DNA of 64,000 nt from Flavobacteriales bacterium UBA6057. Lineage in GTDB: Bacteria > Bacteroidota > Bacteroidia > Flavobacteriales_G > Salibacteraceae. Of this stretch, positions 1-8,026 are shown piece by piece. The position numbers and the translations under genes were made by a program. Where the stretch lies: contig DIYJ01000014.1 in the NCBI GenBank assembly GCA_002428995.1, forward strand, positions 259,247-323,246, written 5' to 3'. The notes beneath the pieces were generated by a model. That model was not told the DNA's origin, searched no databases, and was given only the letters and a program-made list of their open reading frames with translations. Within the stretch, counting starts at the first letter, position 1. Each line of letters starts with the position of its first letter.

Positions 1-17
1 ATCATCTAATAACCTAA

Positions 18-986
18 TCAACTCATCATTTGATCCCCAGCAGGTAGTTCCGTGAAGTCCACGTTCCCGCCCGTTACAATCACTGCTAGCTTCTTCCCTT
101 TCATCTTCTCCTTTTGCTGATCGAGTGCAGCAAAGGGAACCGCGCAAGAAGGTTCGATAATGAGTTTGGTCCAGTCCCAGATGCGGTACATCCATTGAAC
201 AATGGCTGCTTCTTCGGCCAACCAGATATCATCTACATGCTTTTGAATCACGGGGAAAGGAAACGCTCCAACCGTAGTTCTTAATCCATCGGCTATCGTA
301 TTGGCTTTGGCCTGTTCCACACGCTCTCCCGAATGAAAACCTTCAAAACCATCACTGGCTTGAGTAGGTTCTGTTCCAATGACCTTCGTTCCTGCAGAGA
401 AATAATGAGCTGATAGCGCTGAACCTGAAAGCAAGCCACCGCCACCGAGCGGAGCTAACAGGTAATCAAAGTCGTTCTGCTCCCTGAAAATCTCCATGGC
501 ACAGCTGGCTTGTCCACCCATAATCCATGGATGATCGTAAGAAGGCATGATCATCGCACCGGTTTCTTCGTGTACTTCCTGGGCCATTTTGAGTCGTGGT
601 TCTGTTCCAGGCTCACAAAATCGCACCTCAGCACCCCAGCCTTTCGCATTCCTGATCTTCAGCTTATTGGAATTCTCTGGCATTACGATGTAGGCTGGCA
701 TGCCTAAATGATGACACACATATGCCACGGCCTGCGCATGATTTCCAGAGGAATGCGTCACAACGCCTTTCTTTCGCTCCGCCTCACTCATTTGAAGAAT
801 GAAGTTAGTTGCCCCACGAATCTTGAATGCACCAATGGGTTGAAACTGCTCACACTTCAACCAAAGCTCTGCTCCAAAGTGTTCGTTCAACTTTGGAAAG
901 GTCATCAGCGGAGTATGCTCGGCATAGCACTGAACCCTTATGTAAGCGGCTTGTAGATCTTCCCTGGAAAGAATTTCCGAAGCCAT
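18..986 (-). CDS. PLP-dependent threonine/serine dehydratase (or serine racemase-like enzyme)
   Basis: A 322-residue fold-type II PLP enzyme. The Schiff-base lysine is K55 in FKIRGA. The asparagine loop SSGNHAQ is at residues 79-85, and the glycine-rich phosphate-binding loop GGGG is at 181-184. The family removes water and ammonia from L-threonine or L-serine to give a 2-oxo acid. The protein has no C-terminal ACT regulatory domain, and its length matches catabolic threonine dehydratase, serine racemase and threo-3-hydroxyaspartate dehydratase, so the exact substrate is open. Its ATG is only 2 bp downstream of the rpiB stop on the same strand, so the two are probably co-transcribed. Confidence 0.9.
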   Translation of the reverse strand: MASEILSREDLQAAYIRVQCYAEHTPLMTFPKLNEHFGAELWLKCEQFQPIGAFKIRGATNFILQMSEAERKKGVVTHSSGNHAQAVAYVCHHLGMPAYIVMPENSNKLKIRNAKGWGAEVRFCEPGTEPRLKMAQEVHEETGAMIMPSYDHPWIMGGQASCAMEIFREQNDFDYLLAPLGGGGLLSGSALSAHYFSAGTKVIGTEPTQASDGFEGFHSGERVEQAKANTIADGLRTTVGAFPFPVIQKHVDDIWLAEEAAIVQWMYRIWDWTKLIIEPSCAVPFAALDQQKEKMKGKKLAVIVTGGNVDFTELPAGDQMMS

Positions 987-988
987 GA

Positions 989-1417
989 TTAGCAGCTAAT
1001 CTTGCTCACCCTGCGCTCATGACGACCACCTTCAAAAGAAGCTTCGAAAAAGGCCTTGGTAATCTCCAGCGCTTTCTCCTGGGAAACAAAGCGTGCCGGC
1101 AGACCTAGAATGTTCGCATTATTATGCTGACGTGCCAAGGAAGCCAATTCCGGTTCCCAGCAAATAGCACATCGAATGCCCGCGTGCTTATTCGCACTCA
1201 TGGCCATGCCATTGGCTGAACCACAGATCAGAATCCCGAGGTCATGATCACCGCTCTCCACCGCTTCCGATAAGGGATGCGCAAAGTCAGGATAGTCCAC
1301 ACTGTCCGCAGTGTCTGTTCCATAGTTCTTTACCGTGTGTCCCTGACCTTCCAGCAGCTGGATGATCGCATCTTTCAGTTCATACCCGGCATGATCGCCT
1401 CCAATTCCGATGTTCAT
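989..1417 (-). CDS. rpiB: Ribose-5-phosphate isomerase B
   Basis: A 142-residue protein of normal RpiB length. It interconverts ribose 5-phosphate and ribulose 5-phosphate in the pentose phosphate pathway. The N-terminus IGGDHAGYELK carries the conserved Asp-His pair. C65 in LICGSANGMAM corresponds to the catalytic cysteine of E. coli RpiB, and the following anion-hole segment is intact. The start is an ATG with a 403-bp gene-free stretch upstream. The downstream dehydratase gene follows after 2 bp, indicating a two-gene unit. I see nothing unusual in it. Confidence 0.96.
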   Translation of the reverse strand: MNIGIGGDHAGYELKDAIIQLLEGQGHTVKNYGTDTADSVDYPDFAHPLSEAVESGDHDLGILICGSANGMAMSANKHAGIRCAICWEPELASLARQHNNANILGLPARFVSQEKALEITKAFFEASFEGGRHERRVSKISC

Positions 1418-1820
1418 GGCTATTTATTGCTTTTGTGAGAGTCCGTTTGAGTATTCATAACCTGTTGATAGCGGTTGATTTCTTACCAAGAAGATTTTTT
1501 GCTTTTTCAACTCATTATCCTCATGAAATCTTCGTCCTTCTTAAACCAGCAAAACTTACTGTTTTTGTGAACCATACTTTTGAACGATTCGTTGACAAAG
1601 TGAGCAAAATATTTCTCCATCAACATTGTTTGTTGATGATACTAACATCTTGTTCAAATCCACCTCAAAGGAAGTGAAGTCGGCCATTGTCTTGTTGAAG
1701 AAGTGTTGAATAGATTTGATGGATGATATTTCCAAACGAATTTGCATCTGAGTTTGCACAGAGTTAACAACTCTTATAGTAGTAATAGAATTATATTAAG
1801 ATTAACTTATTATTGGTTAG
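1418..1820. other. Gene-free stretch between rpiB and the MORN-repeat gene
   Basis: This 403-bp, AT-rich region separates two divergently oriented genes. Short open frames here have no recognisable protein character. A perfect TAnnTTTG-type -7 box (TACTTTTG, 1575-1582, plus strand) lies about 240 bp before the next gene, without a well-spaced -33 box. A perfect 7-bp hairpin (catcaac/gttgatg) lies at 1618-1638. It may hold promoters for both neighbours; nothing stronger is supported. Confidence 0.5.
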
Positions 1821-3365
1821 GTGAATAAACTCTGCTTCGCCCTCTTCACGGTTCTCTTTAACCTTGCTCTTGTTCAGGGACAGGAAAAAGAGGATCCTAA
1901 TGGCTACAACAAATTCTATCACGCAAACGGGGAAATATCCAGCGAAGGCACGCTCAAAAATGGGAAGCCGGAAGGATATTGGAGAAACTATTTCGAGAGC
2001 GGTGTTCTCAAGTCGGAAGGCAACCGGCTGAATCATTTGCTGGACAGTACCTGGAAGTTTTACAGCGAGGACGGAATTCTGCGCGAAGAAATCACCTACC
2101 TGGCCGGCAAGCGAAACGGAAAAACAGTTCAATATTCACAGGAAGGATTCAAGATAGCTGAGATGCCCTACGTAGATGATGTGAAGGAAGGCATCGTATT
2201 CACTTATCACAACAATGGAGCTGAGGAAACGGAAACCCCGTTCGAGAAAGGAAAGGAAAATGGAGCGGCCTACGAATTCAATGAAAAAGGAGACATCATT
2301 GCGCTGATGACCTATCAAAACGGATTTCTGATCCGTCAGGAAAACATCAATCGCAGAGACAGAGACGGTAACAGAACAGGACCCTGGAAGGAATTCTATG
2401 AAGATAGAGTCGTGCACCTAGAGGGTAGCTACAAAAACGATCTCAAGAATGGCTATTGGAAAGAGTACTCTCCCAAAGGCCTGCTGCTTCAAACCCTGAA
2501 GTATGACATGGGTGAGCTGGTGACCGATGCGCTGGAGCTGGCGGACCTTGAATTCGAAACTGAATATCACAGCTCAGGGGGACTTTCGTTTCGCGGAACT
2601 TATCGGAATGGTCAGCCTCATGGTGTGCATACCTGGTATGACGCGCAGGGGAACATCACCGGAACCAAAGTTTTTCAGGACGGGGCCATGATAGCCGAGG
2701 GATTAATGGATGCGGACGGTAAACGTCAGGGCCCATGGAAGGAGTATTACATCACCAGCGAGTTGAAGGCCGAGGGTAAGTACAAGGATGGCTATCGGGT
2801 GGAGGAATGGAAGTACTACTTCAAGTCAGGACAGCTGGAGCAAACCGGGAACTATGGAGGAAAGGAACGTCCCCAAGGAAAGTGGGTGTGGTACTATGAA
2901 AATGGACAGCTTCTGCGCGAGGAAAGTTTCAGAAATGGCCGCGAAGATGGTTGGCTGATCGAATACTCAGATACCGGAAAGGTGATCACGCGCGGAGAAT
3001 TCGTGGATGGCCGTGAAGAAGGCGAGTGGATGATCGAGATTGGAGACCACCTGGAAGAAGGTGTTTACCAGGATGGCTACAAGCAAGGAGTTTGGGTTCA
3101 CACGTATACCAGCAATGGTAAAGTGCGGTTTGAAGGTGAGTATTTTGATGGCATTGAGATTGGCAAGCATGTGTGGTATTATGACAACGGCCGCAAGATG
3201 CTGGAAGGAAAATATTTGAACGGTATACAAGAAGGCCCTTGGAATCGTTATGACAGCGAGGGCAACATCATTTTGTCCATAGAATACAACCAGGGGAAAG
3301 AAGAACGTGTAGACGGATACAAGTTCAAGGAACCCAAAGAAAAATCGAAATCAGACGAGGGATAG
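1821..3365 (+). CDS. MORN/YwqK-type repeat protein, exported
   Basis: A 514-residue protein with a GTG start and a signal peptide (MNKLCFALFTVLFNLALVQG, cleavage near residue 20). The rest is about 15 tandem repeats of roughly 23 residues of the type GxxxxGxWxxYYxxGxLxxxGxY, for example EGEYFDGIEIGKHVWYYDNG. These are MORN-like repeats of the family annotated as toxin-antitoxin YwqK antitoxin. That name reflects homology only; no toxin gene is adjacent, and in Bacteroidota these are usually periplasmic or surface proteins of unknown role. It ends in a Lys/Glu-rich tail. A LytTR regulator gene follows after 55 bp on the same strand. Function unknown. Confidence 0.85.
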   Translation: MNKLCFALFTVLFNLALVQGQEKEDPNGYNKFYHANGEISSEGTLKNGKPEGYWRNYFESGVLKSEGNRLNHLLDSTWKFYSEDGILREEITYLAGKRNGKTVQYSQEGFKIAEMPYVDDVKEGIVFTYHNNGAEETETPFEKGKENGAAYEFNEKGDIIALMTYQNGFLIRQENINRRDRDGNRTGPWKEFYEDRVVHLEGSYKNDLKNGYWKEYSPKGLLLQTLKYDMGELVTDALELADLEFETEYHSSGGLSFRGTYRNGQPHGVHTWYDAQGNITGTKVFQDGAMIAEGLMDADGKRQGPWKEYYITSELKAEGKYKDGYRVEEWKYYFKSGQLEQTGNYGGKERPQGKWVWYYENGQLLREESFRNGREDGWLIEYSDTGKVITRGEFVDGREEGEWMIEIGDHLEEGVYQDGYKQGVWVHTYTSNGKVRFEGEYFDGIEIGKHVWYYDNGRKMLEGKYLNGIQEGPWNRYDSEGNIILSIEYNQGKEERVDGYKFKEPKEKSKSDEG

Positions 3366-3420
3366 CACGGAATTCACGTGTTGATTTTTAGCTATCTTTC
3401 TCGGCCAATCCGGTCAGTTT

Positions 3421-4170
3421 ATGTCAATGAACATCCTTGTTGTAGAAGATGAAAGCATCGTAGCAAAAGACATTCAAGTGTGTCTCAGAAAGTTAGGTTA
3501 TGATGTAACAGGTGTAGTAGATACAGGTGAGCGTGCTATCGAGATGGTGGAGCAGAATACTCCCGATCTCATCATGATGGACATTATGCTGAAGGGTGAC
3601 ATTAGTGGAGTACAAGCAGCGGAAGCAATTCGCAAAAAGAATGACATTCCTGTCATTTTTCTCACTGCTTATACCGACAAAGACACAGTAAACAAGGCGA
3701 AGGAAACAGAGCCTTACGGATACATCATCAAGCCTTTCAAAGAGATTGACATCCAGACTGCTATTGAGATTGCGCTTTACAAGCACGGAAAAGAGAAGCA
3801 AGTCAAGAAGGAGCGTGATTATTACTACAGCCTTTCAGAGCAGCAGGATTCTCCTGACATGATGTTCGTGAAGGCTAATCAGCGTCTCGTAAAAATCCGC
3901 TACGCGGATATCTACTTTATCGAAGCATTGAAAGACTACGTGGTGATCAATACCGCAGAGCGTAGGTATACCATTCACAGCACCATGAAGGATATTGAAA
4001 GCAAAATGCCGGAAAAGGATTTTGCCCGGGTACATCGCTCCTTCATTGTTCGCATCGATAAGATCAAAGAGATTGACCATTCCAATGTGGTGATGGAAAA
4101 CGACAAGAAAGTCATTCCCATCGGTGGTTCCTACAAGGATGCTCTGCAGGAGCGTTTGAACCTCATCTAA
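3421..4170 (+). CDS. LytTR-family response regulator
   Basis: A 249-residue two-domain regulator. The receiver domain (about 4-120) has acidic residues E9, D10 and E11, phospho-acceptor D54 (MMDIML), T82 and the conserved lysine K104 (YIIKPF). The LytTR DNA-binding domain (about 149-249) has the usual pattern ending in FARVHRSFIVRIDKI and IPIGGSY. Regulators of this family act after phosphorylation by a sensor histidine kinase, commonly of the LytS/YehU type. No kinase gene is next to it, so the partner lies elsewhere. The ATG at 3421 is followed by a second possible start, M3. Confidence 0.94.
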   Translation: MSMNILVVEDESIVAKDIQVCLRKLGYDVTGVVDTGERAIEMVEQNTPDLIMMDIMLKGDISGVQAAEAIRKKNDIPVIFLTAYTDKDTVNKAKETEPYGYIIKPFKEIDIQTAIEIALYKHGKEKQVKKERDYYYSLSEQQDSPDMMFVKANQRLVKIRYADIYFIEALKDYVVINTAERRYTIHSTMKDIESKMPEKDFARVHRSFIVRIDKIKEIDHSNVVMENDKKVIPIGGSYKDALQERLNLI

Positions 4171-4194
4171 GAGGTTAATAACCACACAGAACTA

Positions 4195-4239
4195 GTCATC
4201 CTGAGGAGACTGTCCATGACAGTCGTCTCGAAGGGTGAC
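4195..4239. repeat. 45-bp dispersed hairpin repeat, copy 1
   Basis: The element begins GTCATCCTGAGGA and ends GTCTCGAAGGGTGAC, with a variable inverted repeat in the middle (gactgt/acagtc). The same ends recur at 23870, 23938, 33138 and 33203. It lies directly after the LytTR gene. Confidence 0.8.
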
Positions 4240-4278
4240 GGATCGTTCACGTGAATCATCTAAAATCCGCTAACATAC

Positions 4279-4320
4279 TTCGAGACTCGCCTTTCAGGCG
4301 ACCTCAGCATGACCGCTTTG
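4279..4320. repeat. 42-bp direct repeat, left copy (hairpin-repeat family, inverted orientation)
   Basis: It starts TTCGAGACTCGCC and ends CAGCATGACCGCTTTG. It matches 5179-5220 at 41 of 42 positions, exactly 900 bp away, so the pair brackets the gene at 4372-5019. The internal arms tcgcc/ggcga form a hairpin. Confidence 0.85.
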
Positions 4321-4371
4321 TTTACCCTTGATTTGTAAAGGAGTGACAGATTATGATTTTAATTCTTTCCG

Positions 4372-5019
4372 TTACCCTTGGCAGAATTCAATGTACTTAG
4401 CATACAGATGCTCCATCTGTGACTTGTAGATCATTGGATACTCGTCCCTGAGTAGCTCTATGAATGGCGCACACTTGCCCGTATACTTTTTGAGTTTGAC
4501 TGATATATCTCTGTCGCCATTGGGCATGAAGAGTTCCTGATCTCCAATCTTCATTCCTGCACGCTTATCCACATCTGTAACAATGATGAAGGGCGTGAGC
4601 AGGAAGCCCGAAAGAAGGCCAACACTGGTGACTAGAGCCTGCTTCCAAATATTGCTGCTCGTATCATAAAAGTAGACCAGTTTTACATCTCCACTTCGCT
4701 GTGCTACGTGCATGAAGCGCGTCCTGATTTTCAGCTGCTCGGGCTCAAATTCATAGTGTTCATCAGCATACTGGAATTGAAAGAATGAAGCAGAAGCCGG
4801 CTTTAGCTTGTGACGATTTCCGTTATTGTCTTCATACTTCACCTTCCGCTGGAGCGCCATGAAGTTCAGGATACCTTCAGATCTGCTGGTGTGAATTTTG
4901 AACGTGCAGTCAATAGTATCACCATTGCTGTTTACAAACTGACCATCAACCCATTGCTTCTTGGCAAGTGACCACAGAGATAAGAGTAGACAAATTGATA
5001 GGGGTAAAATCTGTTTCAT
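4372..5019 (-). CDS. Hypothetical exported or membrane-anchored protein
   Basis: A 215-residue protein that I do not recognise. The start is set at the ATG at 5019, which gives a signal peptide or anchor (MKQILPLSICLLLSLWSLA); the frame extends upstream only through a TTG. A soluble section follows. A hydrophobic segment at about residues 128-147 (VTSVGLLSGFLLTPFIIV) could be a membrane helix. The C-terminus is charged and ends YIEFCQG. The whole gene lies between two near-identical 42-bp direct repeats (4279-4320, 5179-5220), so it may have been inserted or duplicated as a unit. No function is assigned. Confidence 0.7.
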   Translation of the reverse strand: MKQILPLSICLLLSLWSLAKKQWVDGQFVNSNGDTIDCTFKIHTSRSEGILNFMALQRKVKYEDNNGNRHKLKPASASFFQFQYADEHYEFEPEQLKIRTRFMHVAQRSGDVKLVYFYDTSSNIWKQALVTSVGLLSGFLLTPFIIVTDVDKRAGMKIGDQELFMPNGDRDISVKLKKYTGKCAPFIELLRDEYPMIYKSQMEHLYAKYIEFCQG

Positions 5020-5178
5020 TGATTGGGGTTTCAACTGGTTGGCGAAACTGCAATAAAACTGGTGTAAAAGTCAAGCTTCGAAGAAGACTTACTGATCGTC
5101 AACACCATCATTCAATAACCGCTAACATGCTTACTCGTGTCACTGAATGATTACAAAGAACTCGTGAATGCTTCGCAG

Positions 5179-5220
5179 TTCGAGACTCGCCTTTCAGGCA
5201 ACCTCAGCATGACCGCTTTG
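5179..5220. repeat. 42-bp direct repeat, right copy
   Basis: Same sequence and orientation as 4279-4320 with one difference (a for g in the hairpin arm, which weakens the arm). It sits 14 bp beyond the stop codon of the RNase R gene. Confidence 0.85.
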
Positions 5221-5234
5221 GAAACGGTATCCGA

Positions 5235-7379
5235 CTAGTCCACCAACTTCAAATCAATCCTTCTCGAAGCCAGGTCTGCCGATTCCACTCGGATGGTCAC
5301 TTCCTGACCCAGCTGGTAAATTGTATCCGTTCGCTGGCCAATGATGCGCATGTTCTTCTGATCATAGTAGTAGTAATCACCATCTATATCGCGCAAGCGG
5401 ATCATACCCTCGCATTTGTTGGCTTTCATTTCGACATAAACACCCCATTCGGTCACACCGCTGATAACCCCATCGAATACTTCATCAACCTGATCTTCCA
5501 TGAACAGTACTTGATAAAATTTGCTGGATTCCCGCTCGGCTTCCGAAGCTTTGCGCTCCATCATGCTGCTGTGTTTGCAGAGCTTGGAGAAGCTATCAGG
5601 GTTCGCTGAAGACGCGCCATTCAGATAGCTGAAGAGTAAGCGGTGGGCGATCATATCTGGATACCTTCGAATGGGTGAGGTGAAATGAGAGTAGTGGGGG
5701 AAGGCCAGGCCAAAGTGGCCGATATTATCCACAGAATATTCTGCTTTGGCCATGGTTCTGATGGCCAGCATCTCGATGATGTTCTGCTCAGGCCTTCCTT
5801 TGATCACCTTGAGCAGCTTGTTCATAGTCTGTGCGATGCGAGCTTCATTGTTCAGATCAATGCGATACCCAAAGCGCTTGATGAATTCGGAAAACTCTCT
5901 CAGTTTTTCGTTGTCTGGCCGGTCGTGGATGCGATACACAAAGGTCTTCACCTGATCCTGGCTGTTCTTCTTTTTGCCAATGTCTTCGGCAACCGTTCGG
6001 TTTGCCAGCAACATGAATTCTTCGATGAGTTTGTGTGCATCTTTTTGCTCTTTGAAGAATACATCTACTGGTTTCTTTTCTGGGCTCAGCTTGAACTTAA
6101 CTTCTGTTTTTTCAAAGGCTATGGCTCCGTGTTCCATGCGTCTTGTGCGCATTTGCTTCGCCAATCCATTGGTGATGCGCAATTCCTCTTCAAAGGGTCC
6201 GCTGGCGCCTTCCAGAATGGTTTGAACTTCTTCGTATACAAAGCGGTGATCACTGTGAATGGCCGTTTTTCCTGTCCAGTGATTGTGAACGATTCCCTTA
6301 TCGTCCATTTCAAACAATACGGAAAAGCAAAGCTTGTCTTCATGAGGCCTGAGGGAACAAAGCTGGTTTGATAAAACCTCAGGGAGCATGGGAATTACAC
6401 GATCTACCAGATAGACAGATGTAGCACGCTTTTGGGCTTCCGCTTCGGTGGCAGATCCTTCCTTCACATAGTGCGTAACATCTGCGATGTGCACTCCCAG
6501 TTCATAATGGCCGTTTTCGAGCCTTTTGAAGGAGATAGCATCGTCAAAGTCCTTCGCGTCCTCTGGATCTATGGTGAAGGTGAGAACGTCTCTTAGATCC
6601 TTTCGTTTGGCGATTTCTTCCTTGGAGATGGTTTTCGGAATGCGTCCACATTCGTCCTCTACGCCATCGGGGAATCGAAGGGGGAAACCATATTCTGCCA
6701 AAATGGAATCACTTTCAGCGCGCATGTCTCCGGGTTTTCCAAGCACTTCGGAAACAGAGGCGATGGGATTCTTGCGTGGATCATCCCAGTGGGTGATGGT
6801 AGCTAAGATCTTATCACCCGCGTTGGCACCATGAAGCTCATCGTCCGGTATGAGAAAGTCAACGTTGATCTTCTGATTATCGGGCGTGGCGAAATACTGA
6901 TTGCGATACTTGAAAAGGATGCATGCAAACGAGGAGCGGGAACGCTCAACGATGCCAATCACTTTACCTTTCTTCCTTGCCTTTTTCCCACCGCCACCGA
7001 TCATTCTGATCTTTACCAAATCTGCGTTCAGGGCAGTGCCCGTCTGGCTCTCGGGGATGAGTACGTCTTCCTCAAAACCGGCAATTTCAACAAAGGCCAT
7101 CCCACTACGGGTGAATTGGATGATGCCTTCCAATTCGCTCAATGGTCCTGACCATTTGAATTTTCCGCGTTGGTGTTCTTCCAGTAAACCATCCTTTACC
7201 ATGGCTTCAATTACAGCCACGAGAATCTGTTTTCCGGTAGGATCTTTTACCTCGAGTCTTGAGGCTAGTTGTTTGTAGTTGAGAAGTTCGTTGGGTTGAC
7301 TTTGGTAGTAGTCTCTGATGCTGCTGCGCAGGCGCTTCACCTGCTTTTCCAGCCGCTTGTGTGTAAGCTTTTTGGCCAT
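5235..7379 (-). CDS. rnr: Ribonuclease R (RNase II/R family 3'-5' exoribonuclease)
   Basis: A 714-residue protein using the ATG at 7379 (MAKKLTHKRL); five codons upstream there is only a TTG. Domain order: an N-terminal winged-helix-like region, cold-shock domains (about 80-225), the RNB catalytic domain with DPEDAKDFDDA (metal-binding aspartates about D272, D277, D279, D280), and a C-terminal S1 RNA-binding domain (about 630-710). The enzyme degrades structured RNA processively from the 3' end and helps rRNA quality control. The length is slightly below E. coli RNase R because the basic tail is missing, as is usual in Bacteroidota. It is divergent from the ferritin gene. Confidence 0.95.
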   Translation of the reverse strand: MAKKLTHKRLEKQVKRLRSSIRDYYQSQPNELLNYKQLASRLEVKDPTGKQILVAVIEAMVKDGLLEEHQRGKFKWSGPLSELEGIIQFTRSGMAFVEIAGFEEDVLIPESQTGTALNADLVKIRMIGGGGKKARKKGKVIGIVERSRSSFACILFKYRNQYFATPDNQKINVDFLIPDDELHGANAGDKILATITHWDDPRKNPIASVSEVLGKPGDMRAESDSILAEYGFPLRFPDGVEDECGRIPKTISKEEIAKRKDLRDVLTFTIDPEDAKDFDDAISFKRLENGHYELGVHIADVTHYVKEGSATEAEAQKRATSVYLVDRVIPMLPEVLSNQLCSLRPHEDKLCFSVLFEMDDKGIVHNHWTGKTAIHSDHRFVYEEVQTILEGASGPFEEELRITNGLAKQMRTRRMEHGAIAFEKTEVKFKLSPEKKPVDVFFKEQKDAHKLIEEFMLLANRTVAEDIGKKKNSQDQVKTFVYRIHDRPDNEKLREFSEFIKRFGYRIDLNNEARIAQTMNKLLKVIKGRPEQNIIEMLAIRTMAKAEYSVDNIGHFGLAFPHYSHFTSPIRRYPDMIAHRLLFSYLNGASSANPDSFSKLCKHSSMMERKASEAERESSKFYQVLFMEDQVDEVFDGVISGVTEWGVYVEMKANKCEGMIRLRDIDGDYYYYDQKNMRIIGQRTDTIYQLGQEVTIRVESADLASRRIDLKLVD

Positions 7380-7478
7380 ATATATCTGAGGCAAAGGAAC
7401 ATGAAATGAAATCAGCCCATAAGAAGCCGTTGTTATTTATTCGAAAACTTTGACCCCCGCCCGCTTGTTACAACCACA

Positions 7479-7486
7479 TACTTTTG
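7479..7486 (+). promoter_or_regulatory. Putative -7 promoter box for ferritin gene
   Basis: TACTTTTG matches the Bacteroidota primary-sigma -7 consensus TAnnTTTG and lies 18 bp before the ferritin ATG. A TTTG at 7449-7452 could be the -33 box, but its spacing of 26 bp is longer than usual. Confidence 0.45.
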
Positions 7487-7504
7487 CAAAAATCACACAC
7501 AGAT

Positions 7505-8026
7505 ATGTTATCGAAAAAGGTTGAAGACGCGCTAAACGAACAAATACAAATGGAGGGAAAGTCCTCTAATTTCTACTTGTCAATGGCCTCATGGGCTGAG
7601 GCGAATGGGTATTCGGGCGTTTCTGAATTCCTCTATCGTCACTCGGATGAAGAGCGCTTCCACATGCTCAAGTTGGTGAAGTACATCAATGAGCGCGAAG
7701 GAAATGCGATCATCCCGGCATTCGAAAAGCCACAGGATAGCTTCAGCAACGTTCGTGCTTTGTTTGAGCACTTGCTGGAGCATGAAGTGGCAGTGACTAA
7801 GTCTATTGGGGAACTAGTAGGAATCACACTGGAAGAAAAAGACTTCACTACGCACAACTTCTTGCAGTGGTATGTATCAGAACAATTGGAAGAAGAAGCC
7901 CTGGCAAAGACCATCATGGACAAAATCAAGCTGATGGGCGATGATGGAAGTGTATGGTATCACTTTGACAGAGACATCGCTACGCTGACGGTAACAACCG
8001 CGGCTGACGAAGGTCAGGCAGGCTGA
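7505..8026 (+). CDS. ftnA: Ferritin (FtnA type, non-heme)
   Basis: A 173-residue protein from the ATG at 7505. It is a four-helix ferritin that oxidises Fe(II) and stores iron in a 24-subunit shell. Ferroxidase residues align in position with E. coli FtnA: E17, E50 and H53 (DEERFH), E94, Q127 and E130 (SEQLEEE). There is no heme-binding methionine signature of bacterioferritin. The gene has its own promoter region, divergent from rnr. Its last 13 bp overlap the 3' end of the convergent TlpA-like gene, so the two mRNAs must run into each other. Confidence 0.95.
   Translation: MLSKKVEDALNEQIQMEGKSSNFYLSMASWAEANGYSGVSEFLYRHSDEERFHMLKLVKYINEREGNAIIPAFEKPQDSFSNVRALFEHLLEHEVAVTKSIGELVGITLEEKDFTTHNFLQWYVSEQLEEEALAKTIMDKIKLMGDDGSVWYHFDRDIATLTVTTAADEGQAG

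Noticed and set aside
1435..1759. Open frames of 80 and 67 codons between rpiB and the MORN gene
   Set aside because: Composition is AT-rich and neither shows protein-like conservation signals that I can see.
1821..3365. Antitoxin function suggested by the YwqK family name
   Set aside because: No toxin gene is adjacent and the protein has a signal peptide; the name reflects repeat homology only.
5685..6371. 228-codon plus-strand open frame opposite RNase R
   Set aside because: Antisense to the conserved catalytic domain of RNase R; no recognisable protein features.
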